Source: Heloderma charlesbogerti
Lineage: Eukaryota; Chordata; Lepidosauria; Squamata; Helodermatidae
Direction: 5' to 3'
Length of the DNA: 64,000 bases
Assembly: GCA_026122225.1 (NCBI GenBank)
Contig: JANEZZ010001951.1
Coordinates: 496,001-560,000, forward strand
Shown: positions 33,156 to 42,239 of the stretch, one piece after another
Layout: every line of letters begins with the position of its first letter
How positions within the stretch are numbered: the stretch's first letter is position 1
Notes under the pieces: generated by a model
Seen by the model: only the letters and a program-made list of their open reading frames with translations
The model's database searches: none
Told to the model about the DNA's origin: nothing
Made by a program: the position numbers and the translations under genes

Positions 33156-34628
33156 TCACTTGAGCCCATGATTCCATGTCTTGCACTCTGGGATGATCAA
33201 GAAGAGATCCTGGCCTTCCTCTCTGTGACAACTTTTCAAGTACTTGAAGAGCGCTATCATATCTCCCCTCAGTCTTCTGTTCTCAAGGCTAAACATGCCC
33301 AGTTCTTTCAGTCTCTCTTCATAGGGCTTTGTTTCCATTCCCCTGATCATCTTTGTTGCCCTCCTCTGAACCCTCTCCAGTTTGTCTGCATCCTTCTTAA
33401 AGTGTGGTGCCCAGAACTGGACACAGTACTCCAGATGAGGCCTAACCAGTGCTGAGTAGAGGGGAACTAGTACTTCCCGGGATTTGGAAGCTATGCTTCT
33501 ATGAATGCAGCCCAAAAGAGCACTGGCCTTTTTTGCAGCTACATCACATTTTTGGCTCATATTCAGCTTGTGATCGACAACAATTCCAAGATCCTTCTCG
33601 CTTGTAGTGTGGTTGAGCCACGTATCCCTCATCTTGTAACTGTGCATTTGGTTTCTTTTTCCTAGGTGCAGAACTTGGCATTTATCCCTATGAAATGTCA
33701 TTCTGTTGTTTTCTGCCCAGCGCTCCAGTCTATCCAGATCACTTTGAATTTTGTTTCTGTCTTCCAAAGTATTAGCTATCCCGCCCAATTTTGTGTCATC
33801 TGCAAATGTGATCAGCATTCCCTGCACCTCCTCCTCCAAGTCATTAATACAAATGTTGAAGAGCACTGGGCCCAGGACTGAGCCCTGCGGTACCCCACTC
33901 GTTACCTCTCCCCAGTTTGAGAAGGTCCCATTGATAAGCACTCTTTGAGTCTGATTCTGTAGCCAACTGTGGATCCACCAGATCGTTGTTTCATCTAGCC
34001 CACTTTGAGCTAGTTTGCTCATCAGGAGATCATGGGGCACTTTGTCGAAAGCTTTGCTGAAGTCGAGGTATATGATGTCTACAGCATTCCCATGGTCTAC
34101 AAGGGAGGTTACTTGATCAAAAACTGAGATCAGATTCGTCTGGCAGGACTTGTTTTTGACGAATCCATGTTGGCTTCGAGTAATCACGGCATTGTTTTCA
34201 AGGTGCTTCCAGATGGATAGCTTTATCATCTGCTCCAGAATTTTCCCAGGGATTGGTGTCAGACTGACTGGTCTGTAGTTCCCAGGTTCCTCCTTTTTAC
34301 CCTTTTTGAAGATAGGGACAACATTAGGCCTCCTCCAGTCATCTGGCACTTCCCCCATCCTCCATGATTTCTCAAAGAGAATAGACAGCAGTTCTGAGAG
34401 TTCTTCTGCCAGTTCCTTTATTACTCTAGGATGCAGTTCATCTGGCCCTGGAGATTTGAACTCATTCAAAGTAATGAGGTGTTCCTTGACCATATGCCTA
34501 TCTATCTCAAGCTCTAATCCTGCCCCTTCAGCCTGTACTTCGCCTTTGCCAGGGGGGGTCATAGACCCTCTTTTGGGAGAAGACTGAGCCAAAGTAGGAA
34601 TTGAGCACCTCTGCCTTTTCTTTGTCAT
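33156..34628 (-). CDS. CR1 ORF2 reverse transcriptase segment (490 codons)
   Basis: Reverse transcriptase of a CR1-clade non-LTR retrotransposon, which copies the LINE RNA at the nicked chromosomal target. Visible motifs: NYRPVSLTPIPGKILEQ (117-133), IYLDFSKAFDKVPHD (186-200), SGVPQGSVLGPVLFN (244-258), catalytic FADD (275-278) and the C-terminal SALVRPHLEYCVQFWAPH block. The first 25 or so residues are out-of-frame sequence; homology begins around Glu-Ile-Asp-Arg. Part of a broken ORF2: the upstream linker lies in another frame (34528-34887) and the endonuclease in a third (34865-36064). No stop occurs until the normal end of the protein. Confidence 0.93.
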   Translation of the reverse strand: MTKKRQRCSIPTLAQSSPKRGSMTPPGKGEVQAEGAGLELEIDRHMVKEHLITLNEFKSPGPDELHPRVIKELAEELSELLSILFEKSWRMGEVPDDWRRPNVVPIFKKGKKEEPGNYRPVSLTPIPGKILEQMIKLSIWKHLENNAVITRSQHGFVKNKSCQTNLISVFDQVTSLVDHGNAVDIIYLDFSKAFDKVPHDLLMSKLAQSGLDETTIWWIHSWLQNQTQRVLINGTFSNWGEVTSGVPQGSVLGPVLFNICINDLEEEVQGMLITFADDTKLGGIANTLEDRNKIQSDLDRLERWAENNRMTFHRDKCQVLHLGKRNQMHSYKMRDTWLNHTTSEKDLGIVVDHKLNMSQKCDVAAKKASALLGCIHRSIASKSREVLVPLYSALVRPHLEYCVQFWAPHFKKDADKLERVQRRATKMIRGMETKPYEERLKELGMFSLENRRLRGDMIALFKYLKSCHREEGQDLFLIIPECKTWNHGLK

Positions 34629-34887
34629 CTGTTATCATTTTGCCATCCTTATTTAATAGCTGAACAACCATTTCTTTCCTCTGCCTTTTACTATGCACGT
34701 AGCTGAAGAAAGACTTTTTGTTGTTTTTAGCATCCCTCGCTAACCTCGTTCTCAGCTTCTTGACGCCATCCCTGCAATTCTGTGCTACCTGCCTGTACTC
34801 TTCCTTTGTTGCTTGGCCTTCTTTCCACTTCCTATATGTGTCCTTTTTTGTTTTCAGGTCATCCCTAAGCTTTTTGTGAACCCACAT
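34528..34887 (-). pseudogene. CR1 ORF2 linker segment in a shifted frame
   Basis: Codes for the basic region between endonuclease and reverse transcriptase (Met-Trp-Val-His-Lys-Lys-Leu ... Phe-Phe-Ser-Tyr-Val ... Asn-Ser-Tyr-Phe-Gly-Ser-Val-Phe). Frames change on both sides: near 34900-34930 against the endonuclease and near 34553-34570, where a run of seven G (complement) marks a likely slip. Homology stops at Ser-Gln-Lys-Arg and resumes in the next frame. Confidence 0.8.
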
Positions 34888-36064
34888 TGGCTTCTTCTGC
34901 TGTCTTCCACCTTTTCTTCTTGTTGGAATTATTTCTAATTGTGCCTTCCTTGAGAATTTCCTTTTTTAAAAGCTCCCACCCATCTTGGACTCCTTTTCTC
35001 GTTAGCGTCGCTTGCCATGGGACCTTACTGAGCATTGTTCTGAGTTTATGAAAATCAGCTTTCCTAAAATCCAGGGTATGCGTTTGACTACACTCGGCTT
35101 TTGCTTCCCTTAGAACCAAGAACTCAAGTACAACATGGTCGCTTTCCCCCAGAGTTCCTGTAACTGCTACTTGATCCACTAAGTCATCTCTGTTGGTTAG
35201 GATCAAGTCAAGGATAGCCAATCCTCTAGTTCCTTCCTCTACTTTCTGTAGGAGGAAGTTATCCGCCACACAAGTCAGGAATTTCCTGGAGGGGCCATGT
35301 TTTGCAGAATTTGTCTCCCAACAAATATTGGGGAAATTGAAGTCCCCTGTTACTACTACATCATGCTTCCTTAAAACATTGGCTATTTGCTTTTCAAAAG
35401 TTTCATCCTCGTCTTCTCCTTGGTTGGGTGGCTGGTAGTAGACTCCGAACACCAGGTTCCTTTTATTCTTTGCTCCATTTATTTCAACCCAGATGCTCTC
35501 GATGGGGCTACCAAGCTCATCCTCCCATATTTCTGTGCAGAGATATGTATTTTTCACATACAGTGCAACCCCACCTCCCTTTCTGTTCCTCCTGTTCTTT
35601 TTGAACAAGTTATATCCTTCAACTGCTGTATTCCAGTCATGAGAGTCATCCCACCAAGTCTCAGTTATACTTATCAAGTCATAATTTCCCTCCTGTATTA
35701 AGAGTTCAAGTTCGTTCTGTTTGTTTCCCATACTCTGGGCATTAGTATATAGACATCGAAGACCATGTGCTTCATAGTCTGGCTTTCTTCCTACCTGTGT
35801 CTGAAGACTATTATTGGGTGCTATCAGAGCTGTTCTCTCCGTTGCAGTGTATGCACCTACGTCCATTGTTACCCCCAACATTACATCTCCCTTCCCTGTA
35901 GGATTCAGTTTAAAGCCCTCCTGATGACGTTCTTCATGCTGTGGCCAAACACATTCTTCCCATCCTTTATGAGGTGCAACCTGTCCCTTGTCAACAGTCC
36001 ATCTTCCAGGAAGTATAGGCCGTGGTCCCAGAATCCAAATCTCTCTCGTCGGCACCACCTTCAT
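34865..36064 (-). CDS. CR1 ORF2 apurinic/apyrimidinic-type endonuclease segment
   Basis: Endonuclease that nicks target DNA for reverse transcription. The first 48 or so residues overlap ORF1 in another frame and are unlikely to be authentic. Homology starts near residue 102. Motifs: YTNAQS (106-111), ITETWWDD (133-140), GVYYQPP (207-213), TGDFNFPN (239-246) and GESDH (306-310), so the catalytic Asn, Glu, Tyr, Asp/Asn and terminal Asp-His are all present. The frame then runs off into Thr-Ala-Glu-Glu-Ala-Asn and stops, a frameshift near 34900-34930 that separates it from the reverse transcriptase. Confidence 0.92.
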   Translation of the reverse strand: MKVVPTREIWILGPRPILPGRWTVDKGQVAPHKGWEECVWPQHEERHQEGFKLNPTGKGDVMLGVTMDVGAYTATERTALIAPNNSLQTQVGRKPDYEAHGLRCLYTNAQSMGNKQNELELLIQEGNYDLISITETWWDDSHDWNTAVEGYNLFKKNRRNRKGGGVALYVKNTYLCTEIWEDELGSPIESIWVEINGAKNKRNLVFGVYYQPPNQGEDEDETFEKQIANVLRKHDVVVTGDFNFPNICWETNSAKHGPSRKFLTCVADNFLLQKVEEGTRGLAILDLILTNRDDLVDQVAVTGTLGESDHVVLEFLVLREAKAECSQTHTLDFRKADFHKLRTMLSKVPWQATLTRKGVQDGWELLKKEILKEGTIRNNSNKKKRWKTAEEANVGSQKA

Positions 36065-36288
36065 AGCCAGTCATTCACCTGGAGTATTTTTCTTTCCCTT
36101 TGTATCCCTCTTCTAACTACTGGAAGGATGGATGAGAAAACTATCTGGGCCCCAAAGTTCTTGAGTTTCCTTCCCAAAGCTTCAAAGTCTGACGTGATTT
36201 CTTCGTAGCTCTGCTTGGTGGTATCATTTGTTCCCACATGGATAAGAAGAAAGGGATACCTGTCAGTGGGCTTTATGAGTGCAGGCAA
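35905..36288 (-). pseudogene. CR1 ORF1 C-terminal part, esterase-type, with an internal stop
   Basis: The frame 36288-36061 reads YPFLLIHVGTNDTTKQSYEE, the SGNH/GDSL hydrolase block with the Gly-Thr-Asn-Asp motif known in CR1 ORF1 proteins. It stops at TGA 36063-36061 after Asn-Asp-Trp-Leu. The same frame remains open past that codon for 51 codons to a TGA at 35907-35905 and contains an Asp-Arg-Leu-His-Leu box resembling the catalytic Asp-His block, followed by Lys-Asn-Val-Phe-Gly. A single nonsense change thus separates the esterase motifs. The N-terminal part of ORF1 is absent because the insertion is truncated. Confidence 0.75.
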
Positions 36289-36614
36289 CCTTTCAGTCCT
36301 GATTTTAATTTTATTTTTTAAGATTTTTTAAAAAAAATCTTAACTGAGAGGCTGGCATGCTGTGAAGTGAAGGGCTGCCCTCCAGCACCATCTTCATTTG
36401 GGTTCAAAAGCGTGGTTTTGTGTTTTCTAGCTCAGCCCTCACCTCTGCCTTGTACTTAGGTTCTTGGGCAAATTACTTTCCTTTTAGTCTCACCAGTTTG
36501 CAGGCATTTTATGAGCAAACCCCCCATGGCAGCCATTCTGTGAGAGTGCTCATGACACTCTCTCAAAATTCAAATGTCCCCACCAACCCAAAAAGTTTGG
36601 GAACTCCTACTTTA

Positions 36615-37452
36615 AGCCTTCCATGACAGAGTTATAGAAGATAACTCTGCAAGATTAAAAAGATGATATGCGAGAAATAAGAGAGCAATGCAACAGAGGG
36701 ATGTGTTCTATCAATTTAGCATTGACCCATGACATTACAAATGGCTTGGTTTTGGTTAGCAATGCCTACCATGTCAAGATGGTGGTTTGTGAAAAGTATA
36801 TTCAGGGCTAGTTAACAGGAATGACACCATCAGTGGAGCCCACTTGTTTTGAGATAAGAGCTGCAAGAATTTTGTGCTAGATCAAAGAGTGGGTGTTCTT
36901 CAAGGAAGGAATGGCCAGAGGGAATGTAAACCATGGGATAAGGACAGGGGTCCATTCTGAACTTCTGCATTTATTTAATCTCTGTTGCTCACCCTGATGC
37001 TAAGGAAACAAAGTAGGGATCAAAGATAGGAATTCAGTGGGTCCACAGATGCAAACAATGCTAAGACGGGTCAGTCAATAAAAACCAGCAAAATCCTAGA
37101 TAACCCACATGCACTCCTGTTTTAGGTCAAGCAGTTCAATCCAGTGATGATTTATTTGGGAGAAAGCAATTGATACATGTATTGCCAACAGGTAGTGTAA
37201 GCCGAAAGTGTAAGCCTAAGCAGCTTGTGTAGGGGGGTGAGTGCAAGAGCTGTCCTCCACAGTGGGAGACAAGATACCTCTTTGAGGGGCTAGAGACCAG
37301 GCATTCAGACGCAGAGCTGACAGAAGGTCAAGAGTCCCTCACAAAATTAAGGGGCTTTTCACTTGACTCTTTTATCATCCGTGACCAGAACAGAACAAAA
37401 CCCAAACAACACGAAACCAGCAGCTGATATTGTATACAGTTTGGGTATATAT
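36615..37452. other. No recognised feature
   Basis: Unassigned sequence after the hAT element. Confidence 0.4.
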
Positions 37453-37516
37453 GGTTGGATCCAGACTTAGTTATGCTTAGAGTAGACCCACCGAAATAAA
37501 TGAAACTTATGTTAGT
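37453..37516. repeat. Half of a palindromic MITE
   Basis: TTGGATCCAGACTTAGTTAT, then GCTTAGAGTAGACCCACCGA and AACTTATGTTAGTCAT. The mirror half is not found; the CR1 fragment begins where the centre would be. Confidence 0.4.
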
Positions 37517-37915
37517 CATAGAATCATAGAATAGTAGAGTTGGAAGGGGCCTACAAGGCCTTCGAGTCCAACCCCCTGCTCAGTGCAGGAATCCAAGCCA
37601 GAGCATCCCTGACAGATGGCTGTCCAGCCTCGTCTTGAATGCCTCCAGTGTGGGAGAGCCCACTACCTTCCTAGGGTATTGCTTCCATTGTCATATTGCT
37701 CTAACAGTCAGGAAGTTTTTCCTGATGTTCAGCCGGAATCTGGCTTCCTGTCACTTGAGCCCATGATTCCATGTCCTGCACTCTGGGATGATCAAGAAGA
37801 GATCCTGGCCTTCCTCTCTGTGACAACCTTTCAAGTACTTGAAGAGCGCTATCATATCTCCCCTCAGTCTTCTGTTCTCAAGGCTAAACATGCCCAGTTC
37901 TTTCAGTCTCTCTTC
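37517..37915 (-). mobile_element. CR1 3' fragment, second copy
   Basis: About 400 bases very similar to 32925-33325, covering the last codons of ORF2 (Ser-Leu-Glu-Asn-Arg-Arg-Leu-Arg-Gly-Asp ... His-Gly-Leu-Lys) and the 3' UTR. 5'-truncated at about 37915. Same subfamily as the longer CR1. Confidence 0.92.
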
Positions 37916-37919
37916 ATTG

Positions 37920-38302
37920 GCAACCCATGCCCTACCTGAACTTTGTGCCTGGCCAGCCAAGGTGGGGTGAGGGAGCCCAAGTGCCATAGGATCTATTCCT
38001 CCATCACCAAAATCCCATGATCTGATACCAGTTCTCCATACTCCATTCTTACTTGAGGACATTTCTATCATTTTAGGCATAGTTGTATCCATGCTCTGAA
38101 GAAGGAGGGGAATTGGTTCCAAGGATAAAATTGCTATCAGGCTTAGACTTTAACCCAGATTAAAGTCTGATATACAACTGCCACCTTCCTCTTTTTCTGA
38201 CAGAGGCTCTGTGGCTTTTACATCTAAATGAGAGGCAGAAATGCAACAGGTGCAGCTTTCCGCCAGCCAAGAAGAGCTGCCCCTGTGACATTTCTGCCTT
38301 TC
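37920..38302. other. Unassigned flank of a hAT insertion
   Basis: The sequence to 38310 and that from 38622 form one uninterrupted stretch once the hAT element is removed. I do not recognise it. Confidence 0.4.
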
Positions 38303-38310
38303 TGCTAAAG

Positions 38311-38621
38311 CAGGGATTCCAAACTTTAGACCTGGGCCCCAAATCCAGCCCTCTGAGGGTCCCAATCTAGTTCTTTGGGATTCTCTTGAATGCCCCCTGG
38401 CCCCACGGCTTTCCCCCATTTGGTAGTTTCCTGGCTTCTGTGCAGTTTTTTCCCCATTTTAAAAGGCTGAAATCCCATTCCCAAGGCTTAGTTGCTGACA
38501 GTAAGAGCTTTAAGCTAAAATATGATGGGGGGGGGGTTGGTTTCTTTTGCCCCCACCCTCCACTGAACTGTGGCATCCCGAGAACTTCTCCAGAATGGAA
38601 TTCGGAAGTTCTGCACCCCTG
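38311..38621. mobile_element. hAT-type element with exact TSD
   Basis: Ends CAGGGATTCCAAACTTTAG and GAAGTTCTGCACCCCTG are inverted over the CAGGG(A/G)T start, flanked by an exact 8-bp duplication tgctaaag (38303-38310 and 38622-38629). Length 311 bp, no transposase. A G run (about 38526-38536) lies inside. Confidence 0.88.
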
Positions 38622-38629
38622 TGCTAAAG

Positions 38630-39274
38630 GCTCGGCACCTCTATAAGGGAAAACTGTGACAAATCTAATGTCAGGAAAGGCCTCTTCAGCTATCAGGCTA
38701 TGGGCATATATAAAATAAGGACTGGGAGAGAAGGAGGCCAGGACCTCCACTGAAAGGTAATAGGGAAGGCAACATTTTTGTCTTGGTCTAAGAGAGCCTT
38801 GGCACCCCCCCCCCCCGGCTCATGCACAGCTGATTATGGGGATTATTGCACTCCCCTATTTAAATTGCTAGTTTACCCTCCGCACTCCCCTGAAGTGCCC
38901 CCAAACATTTATTTCCTCATTGAGGCTTCCTCACCCAAATAATTACTTCTGTTAATAAAGATAAGAACATACCTTCGCTATCAAAGCAGAACTCCTAGCA
39001 AGAGTTTAGCTTCTCTGAGATAAGATTTGCATGAGGTTAGCTATAAATCTATTAAGATTAGAATTGACTGGCACAGCAGAAGCCAAAGGTGGGATTATAT
39101 CTACTTTTCAAGTCTTTAAAACGTAAGAATCATAGATGTCTTCCTGTTATATCTTGTTGCCAGGGGCGGGGGGGGGGGCAGGGGGAGACAAACCTATCAA
39201 AAAGTTGCAAATCATTGTTGGTCAAAACATTGTTGGTTTTGACCAATGATAATAAGTAAAGGGTGTGTGACAAG
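38630..39274. other. Unassigned sequence
   Basis: C run at about 38805-38816 and G run at about 39167-39178. No family recognised. Confidence 0.4.
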
Positions 39275-39900
39275 ATCTATGGATGCTTCCAGATGGAGGG
39301 TTCCTAGCAGTCACAGATAAAACAATCTGTGCAGCTATTCCATCCTCTTTTTTCTCTCTCTCTTAGGGCTTTTCTACATGAGGCTTTTAACCCGCCACTT
39401 TACCGAGGCTTCTGCTTCTGGATTCTTTGTGGGATTAAGATTGGATCTTCTACACATGTTTTTTTCTGGTTTTTTTCCCCTTCTCTGTCTTTCTATATGT
39501 TTCATTACATAACCTCTAGGTGGCACTGTGGTATAGCAGAATTGCGCAAATACATTAGGGTTTCATTCTGCCATTCCTCAATATACCAATCTTCCCCTGA
39601 TCAAAGAACCCCTGTGAAAATGGTTGCAAAGAACAGGAAAGGCCCTGGAGGATAATGACATCATGTAAAGCACCCACAGACTACTGTGAGTGAGTATTCT
39701 CGAGCACACAATAAATGTCTTGTGTAGAAAGGCTCTTAATGGATTTTTTTCTGGTAAGAAAAAGACAGAAGAAGTGGTGGGAAAACACAAGGGGGGGGGC
39801 ACTACAAATAAAAGACAATGATGTCTGGACCTCCTGTAAAATTTGGTGAATGAGGCAGTATGATTGCATGGTAAATGCCTCATCTGGAAGCACCCTGAAG
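39275..39900. mobile_element. GGGTGCTTCCAGAC-family element, interrupted
   Basis: Left part (39281-39365: GGATGCTTCCAGAT, GCAGCTATTCCAT) and right part (39739-39896: GGTAAGAAAAAGACAGAAGA ... ATCTGGAAGCACCC) together reproduce the layout of 9139-9373. The middle is a separate insertion at 39366-39735. Confidence 0.75.
39366..39735. mobile_element. PIF/Harbinger-like MITE with TTA target
   Basis: Ends GGGCTTTTCTACATGAGG and TCTTGTGTAGAAAGGCTC are inverted at 13 of 18 positions with transition-only differences, flanked by TTA (39363-39365 and 39736-39738). A 3-bp TTA/TAA duplication fits PIF/Harbinger. It interrupts a recognisable repeat, which supports the boundaries. No transposase frame. Confidence 0.72.
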
Positions 39901-40015
39901 TGAGCAACCTATTCTTTGGTAGGATTTTTATAGGATGGGTTCAGCAAAATAAATATATAAAATAAATGTTGCTTGCTTTCGCATCCCTGAACTTCAGTGC
40001 TGGGATTTCATTTCA

Positions 40016-40510
40016 TTCATTAGACTTCTATATAGCCCCAAAGCCAAGGCTGTCTGGGTGGTTTACAAAGATTAAAAACATTATACATAGTGTAAAAACC
40101 ATTTACATACAAACATATAACAGACAGCGCACACACAGACACACACATATATCTAAACAATTTTAAATAATCAAAAATAAGAAAAATCCAGGACCTGATT
40201 ACAATCTCATCATATGCTGCCAAATGCCTGAGAGAAGAGGAAGGTCTTAACCTGGTACAGAAAAGCTAACTATGTTGATACCAGGCAGGCCTCATCGGGG
40301 AGATCATAATTGGGGGGCCACCACTGGAAGGCCCTCTCCCTTGTTGCCGCCTTCTGAGCCTCCCTTGGAGGAGGCACCTGGAGGAGGGCCTTAAATGATA
40401 AATGTAGGGTATAGGTCGGTTCCTGCCAGGAGAGGCGCTCCATCAGGTATTGTGGTCCTTAAAGCCTTAAATGTAAGGCTTTATAGATTAAATAAGGACC
40501 TCCCTGATGA
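40016..40510 (-). mobile_element. Decayed LINE 3' region (L2-like)
   Basis: Minus-strand L2-like terminus: AAGCCAAGGCTGTCTGGGTG and GTTTACAAAGATTAAAAACA, then, further right, CACTGGAAGGCCCTCTCCC and GTTGCCGCC, equivalent to the coding tail seen clearly at 59460-59756. Frame fully degraded. Confidence 0.6.
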
Positions 40511-40521
40511 AAGCTCCAGTG

Positions 40522-40652
40522 CAGCCTTCCCCAACCTGGTGCCCTCCAGATGAGCTGGACTGCAACTCTCATAACTCCCATTGGCCATGTTGGCTGGGTA
40601 TTGTGAGACTTGCAGTCCAACCCATCTGGAGGGCACCAGGCTGGGGAGGCAG
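40522..40652. mobile_element. hAT-type MITE, CTCCAGATG family (reference copy)
   Basis: 131 bp with ends CAGCCTTCCCCAACCTGG and CCAGGCTGGGGAGGCAG, flanked by ctccagtg (40514-40521) and ctctagtg (40653-40660), an 8-bp duplication with one transition. The arms GCCCTCCAGATGAGCTGGAC and GTCCAACCCATCTGGAGGGC make it a near hairpin. Other copies in the window are near 4312, 15413, 17690, 31425, 48918, 54033, 54786, 56511 and 58014. Confidence 0.88.
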
Positions 40653-41078
40653 CTCTAGTGAATCTTGTGGCAAGGACTTGGACCTCCTTGTCACTGAGAT
40701 AGCGGCTGAAGACTCACTGAAGGAACACCTGCACAATTTGGGACCACCAAGCTAAATGCATCACACAGCTATCTGTGGTGGCTCATCAGGGGCTTCAGTA
40801 AACCTCTGAATTTTGCTGGGACTGAAAACGAGGCGGCTTGTCAAGCACCTGGCAAACCACAGTACGTGACTGCTGGGATAGGCTCTGCTCGGTGGATGCA
40901 GGTCTGAAATACAAGAAGATAGAACACTTAGGAGGCTAAACGTAAGGCTGGCTGAAGGCTGATGGGCTAACTACTGAGGAATCATGTTTTAGGTGACATC
41001 AGTCCCTGACAGCCAGGTGTGCCACGGCCACATGCACAATTGAACTTTGAGTGTGCCGTTATGAAAGATGGATGCAAA

Positions 41079-41415
41079 CAGCGCTGGCTCCAGGTTTTGG
41101 AGGACCTTGGGCAATACACCCACCATGGGTCCCTCAGTGAGTCTCCCTTCTTATCGCCATTGTCACCAACTGCTGTTGCTCCTCCTCCTCCTCCTCCTCA
41201 TCGCTACCACTTTGTTGCTTGACAGCCAGAGAGTCAGTGACACCTACTGCCCCTCCTCCTCACCACGTTTGTTTGGGCTGGAGGGAAAGGCAGATGAACA
41301 AGCAGGTTGCAATGGTGAAGAGGGGGAGCTCCACGGGGCTCTTGTGAGTGGACCCCTGCTGGAGTGTGGGCCCTTAGCAGGTGCCCTACCATGCCTACCC
41401 TTGGTGCTGGCCTTG
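41079..41415. mobile_element. hAT-like repeat, CAGYGCTGGCTCCAGG family, copy 2
   Basis: Starts CAGCGCTGGCTCCAGG and ends TTGGTGCTGGCCTTG, an imperfect inverted pair. Flanks gatgcaaa and cgttcaaa share TNCAAA in register. Same CTC-rich interior as the copy at 30517-30845. Confidence 0.6.
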
Positions 41416-42239
41416 CGTTCAAAAACCATAATTTGCCATTGGAGAAGGATGGGATAAAAACCAATAATGTTGCAGCTGCACCTGATTGGCTGGTCTGCTG
41501 TGCAAATACTAAAAGCATCCATCATGAACTGGGTGGCCTCTCAGAACTGACCACCAAAGTTTTGCCAGTGAGCAACCAGATGGGGCAAATATTGGCATTG
41601 GGTTCTGTGGAAACACCGCTGTTTTCAGTAAACATTATTATTATTTCATAGCTTTAATGCAAAGGATTGCAAAGGAGAGCTAGAAGAATGTGTCCTAGGC
41701 ACTATTGTACAGTATGGTGAATCCTGCATGTCTGTGACCACCCATGGGCATTTTTGCGAGGCCCAAACTGGGATGCTGGGCTTGATGCAAAATCAGCTGG
41801 CAAGAGCCATGTACCTGTTGTGTTTTCATTTTCAGTCATCTTAGATAAAACTTGGACAGGTTTGCCTTGCTGACTGGCTGATTCTCAGGAGGCACCACAG
41901 GGCTCAGCCAACTTGGTGGTAACAGCCAAATTCCTCAGACTATGGTGGTGTTTCCCAAATCTTTCCCAATTCAAGCGTGCCATGAAAATGCAATGCTCAC
42001 TGTCAGACAAGTGAATCTGAAACTGAAAAAGAAACTTCCCTTCTGAAATCTTTGTTTACCATCACGTGGTAAGAAAACATTTTGGGATTTATATGCATGA
42101 GCGTTACAGGCAAGATGCATCTGCTACAGCCCCCCCCCCAAATGTAACTTCTCTAGGAGGCTCTAGAGAAAGAACTGAACCCCCGAAGCAACTTCCACTA
42201 GCAACATTTTTAACAAAGCATCCACAAAAGACCATTTCC
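41416..42239. other. No recognised feature
   Basis: Unassigned sequence upstream of the L2 LINE. Confidence 0.4.

Larger units (their letters stand above)
32925..36298 (-). mobile_element. CR1 LINE, 3.4 kb, nearly complete ORF2
   Basis: Minus-strand CR1: the 3' end at the left carries the octamer-type terminus (complement GAATCATAGAATAGC) and the tail GGTTGGAAGGGGCCTACAAG in complement. Moving rightward come the reverse transcriptase, linker, apurinic endonuclease and the end of ORF1 with its esterase motif. Truncated inside ORF1 at about 36298. ORF2 has two frameshifts and ORF1 one internal stop, so this copy is inactive but recent-looking. It lies inside a hAT element. Confidence 0.93.
32872..36609. 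mobile_element. hAT-type element split by a CR1 LINE
   Basis: Left end CTGGGTCTCCAATGTGGTG and right end AAAAAGTTTGGGAACTCCTA match the ends of the complete relative at 46119-46542. The right part (36345-36609) shares GAGGCTGGCATGCT, TTTGGGTTCAAAA and GTGGTTTTGTGTTTT with it. Flanks ggttaagg and ctttaagc share TTAAG. About 53 bases of the left end and 310 of the right survive on either side of the CR1. Confidence 0.65.

Noticed and set aside
35387..36208. Plus-strand frames of 104 and 147 codons
   Set aside because: Antisense shadows of the CR1 endonuclease and ORF1 regions.
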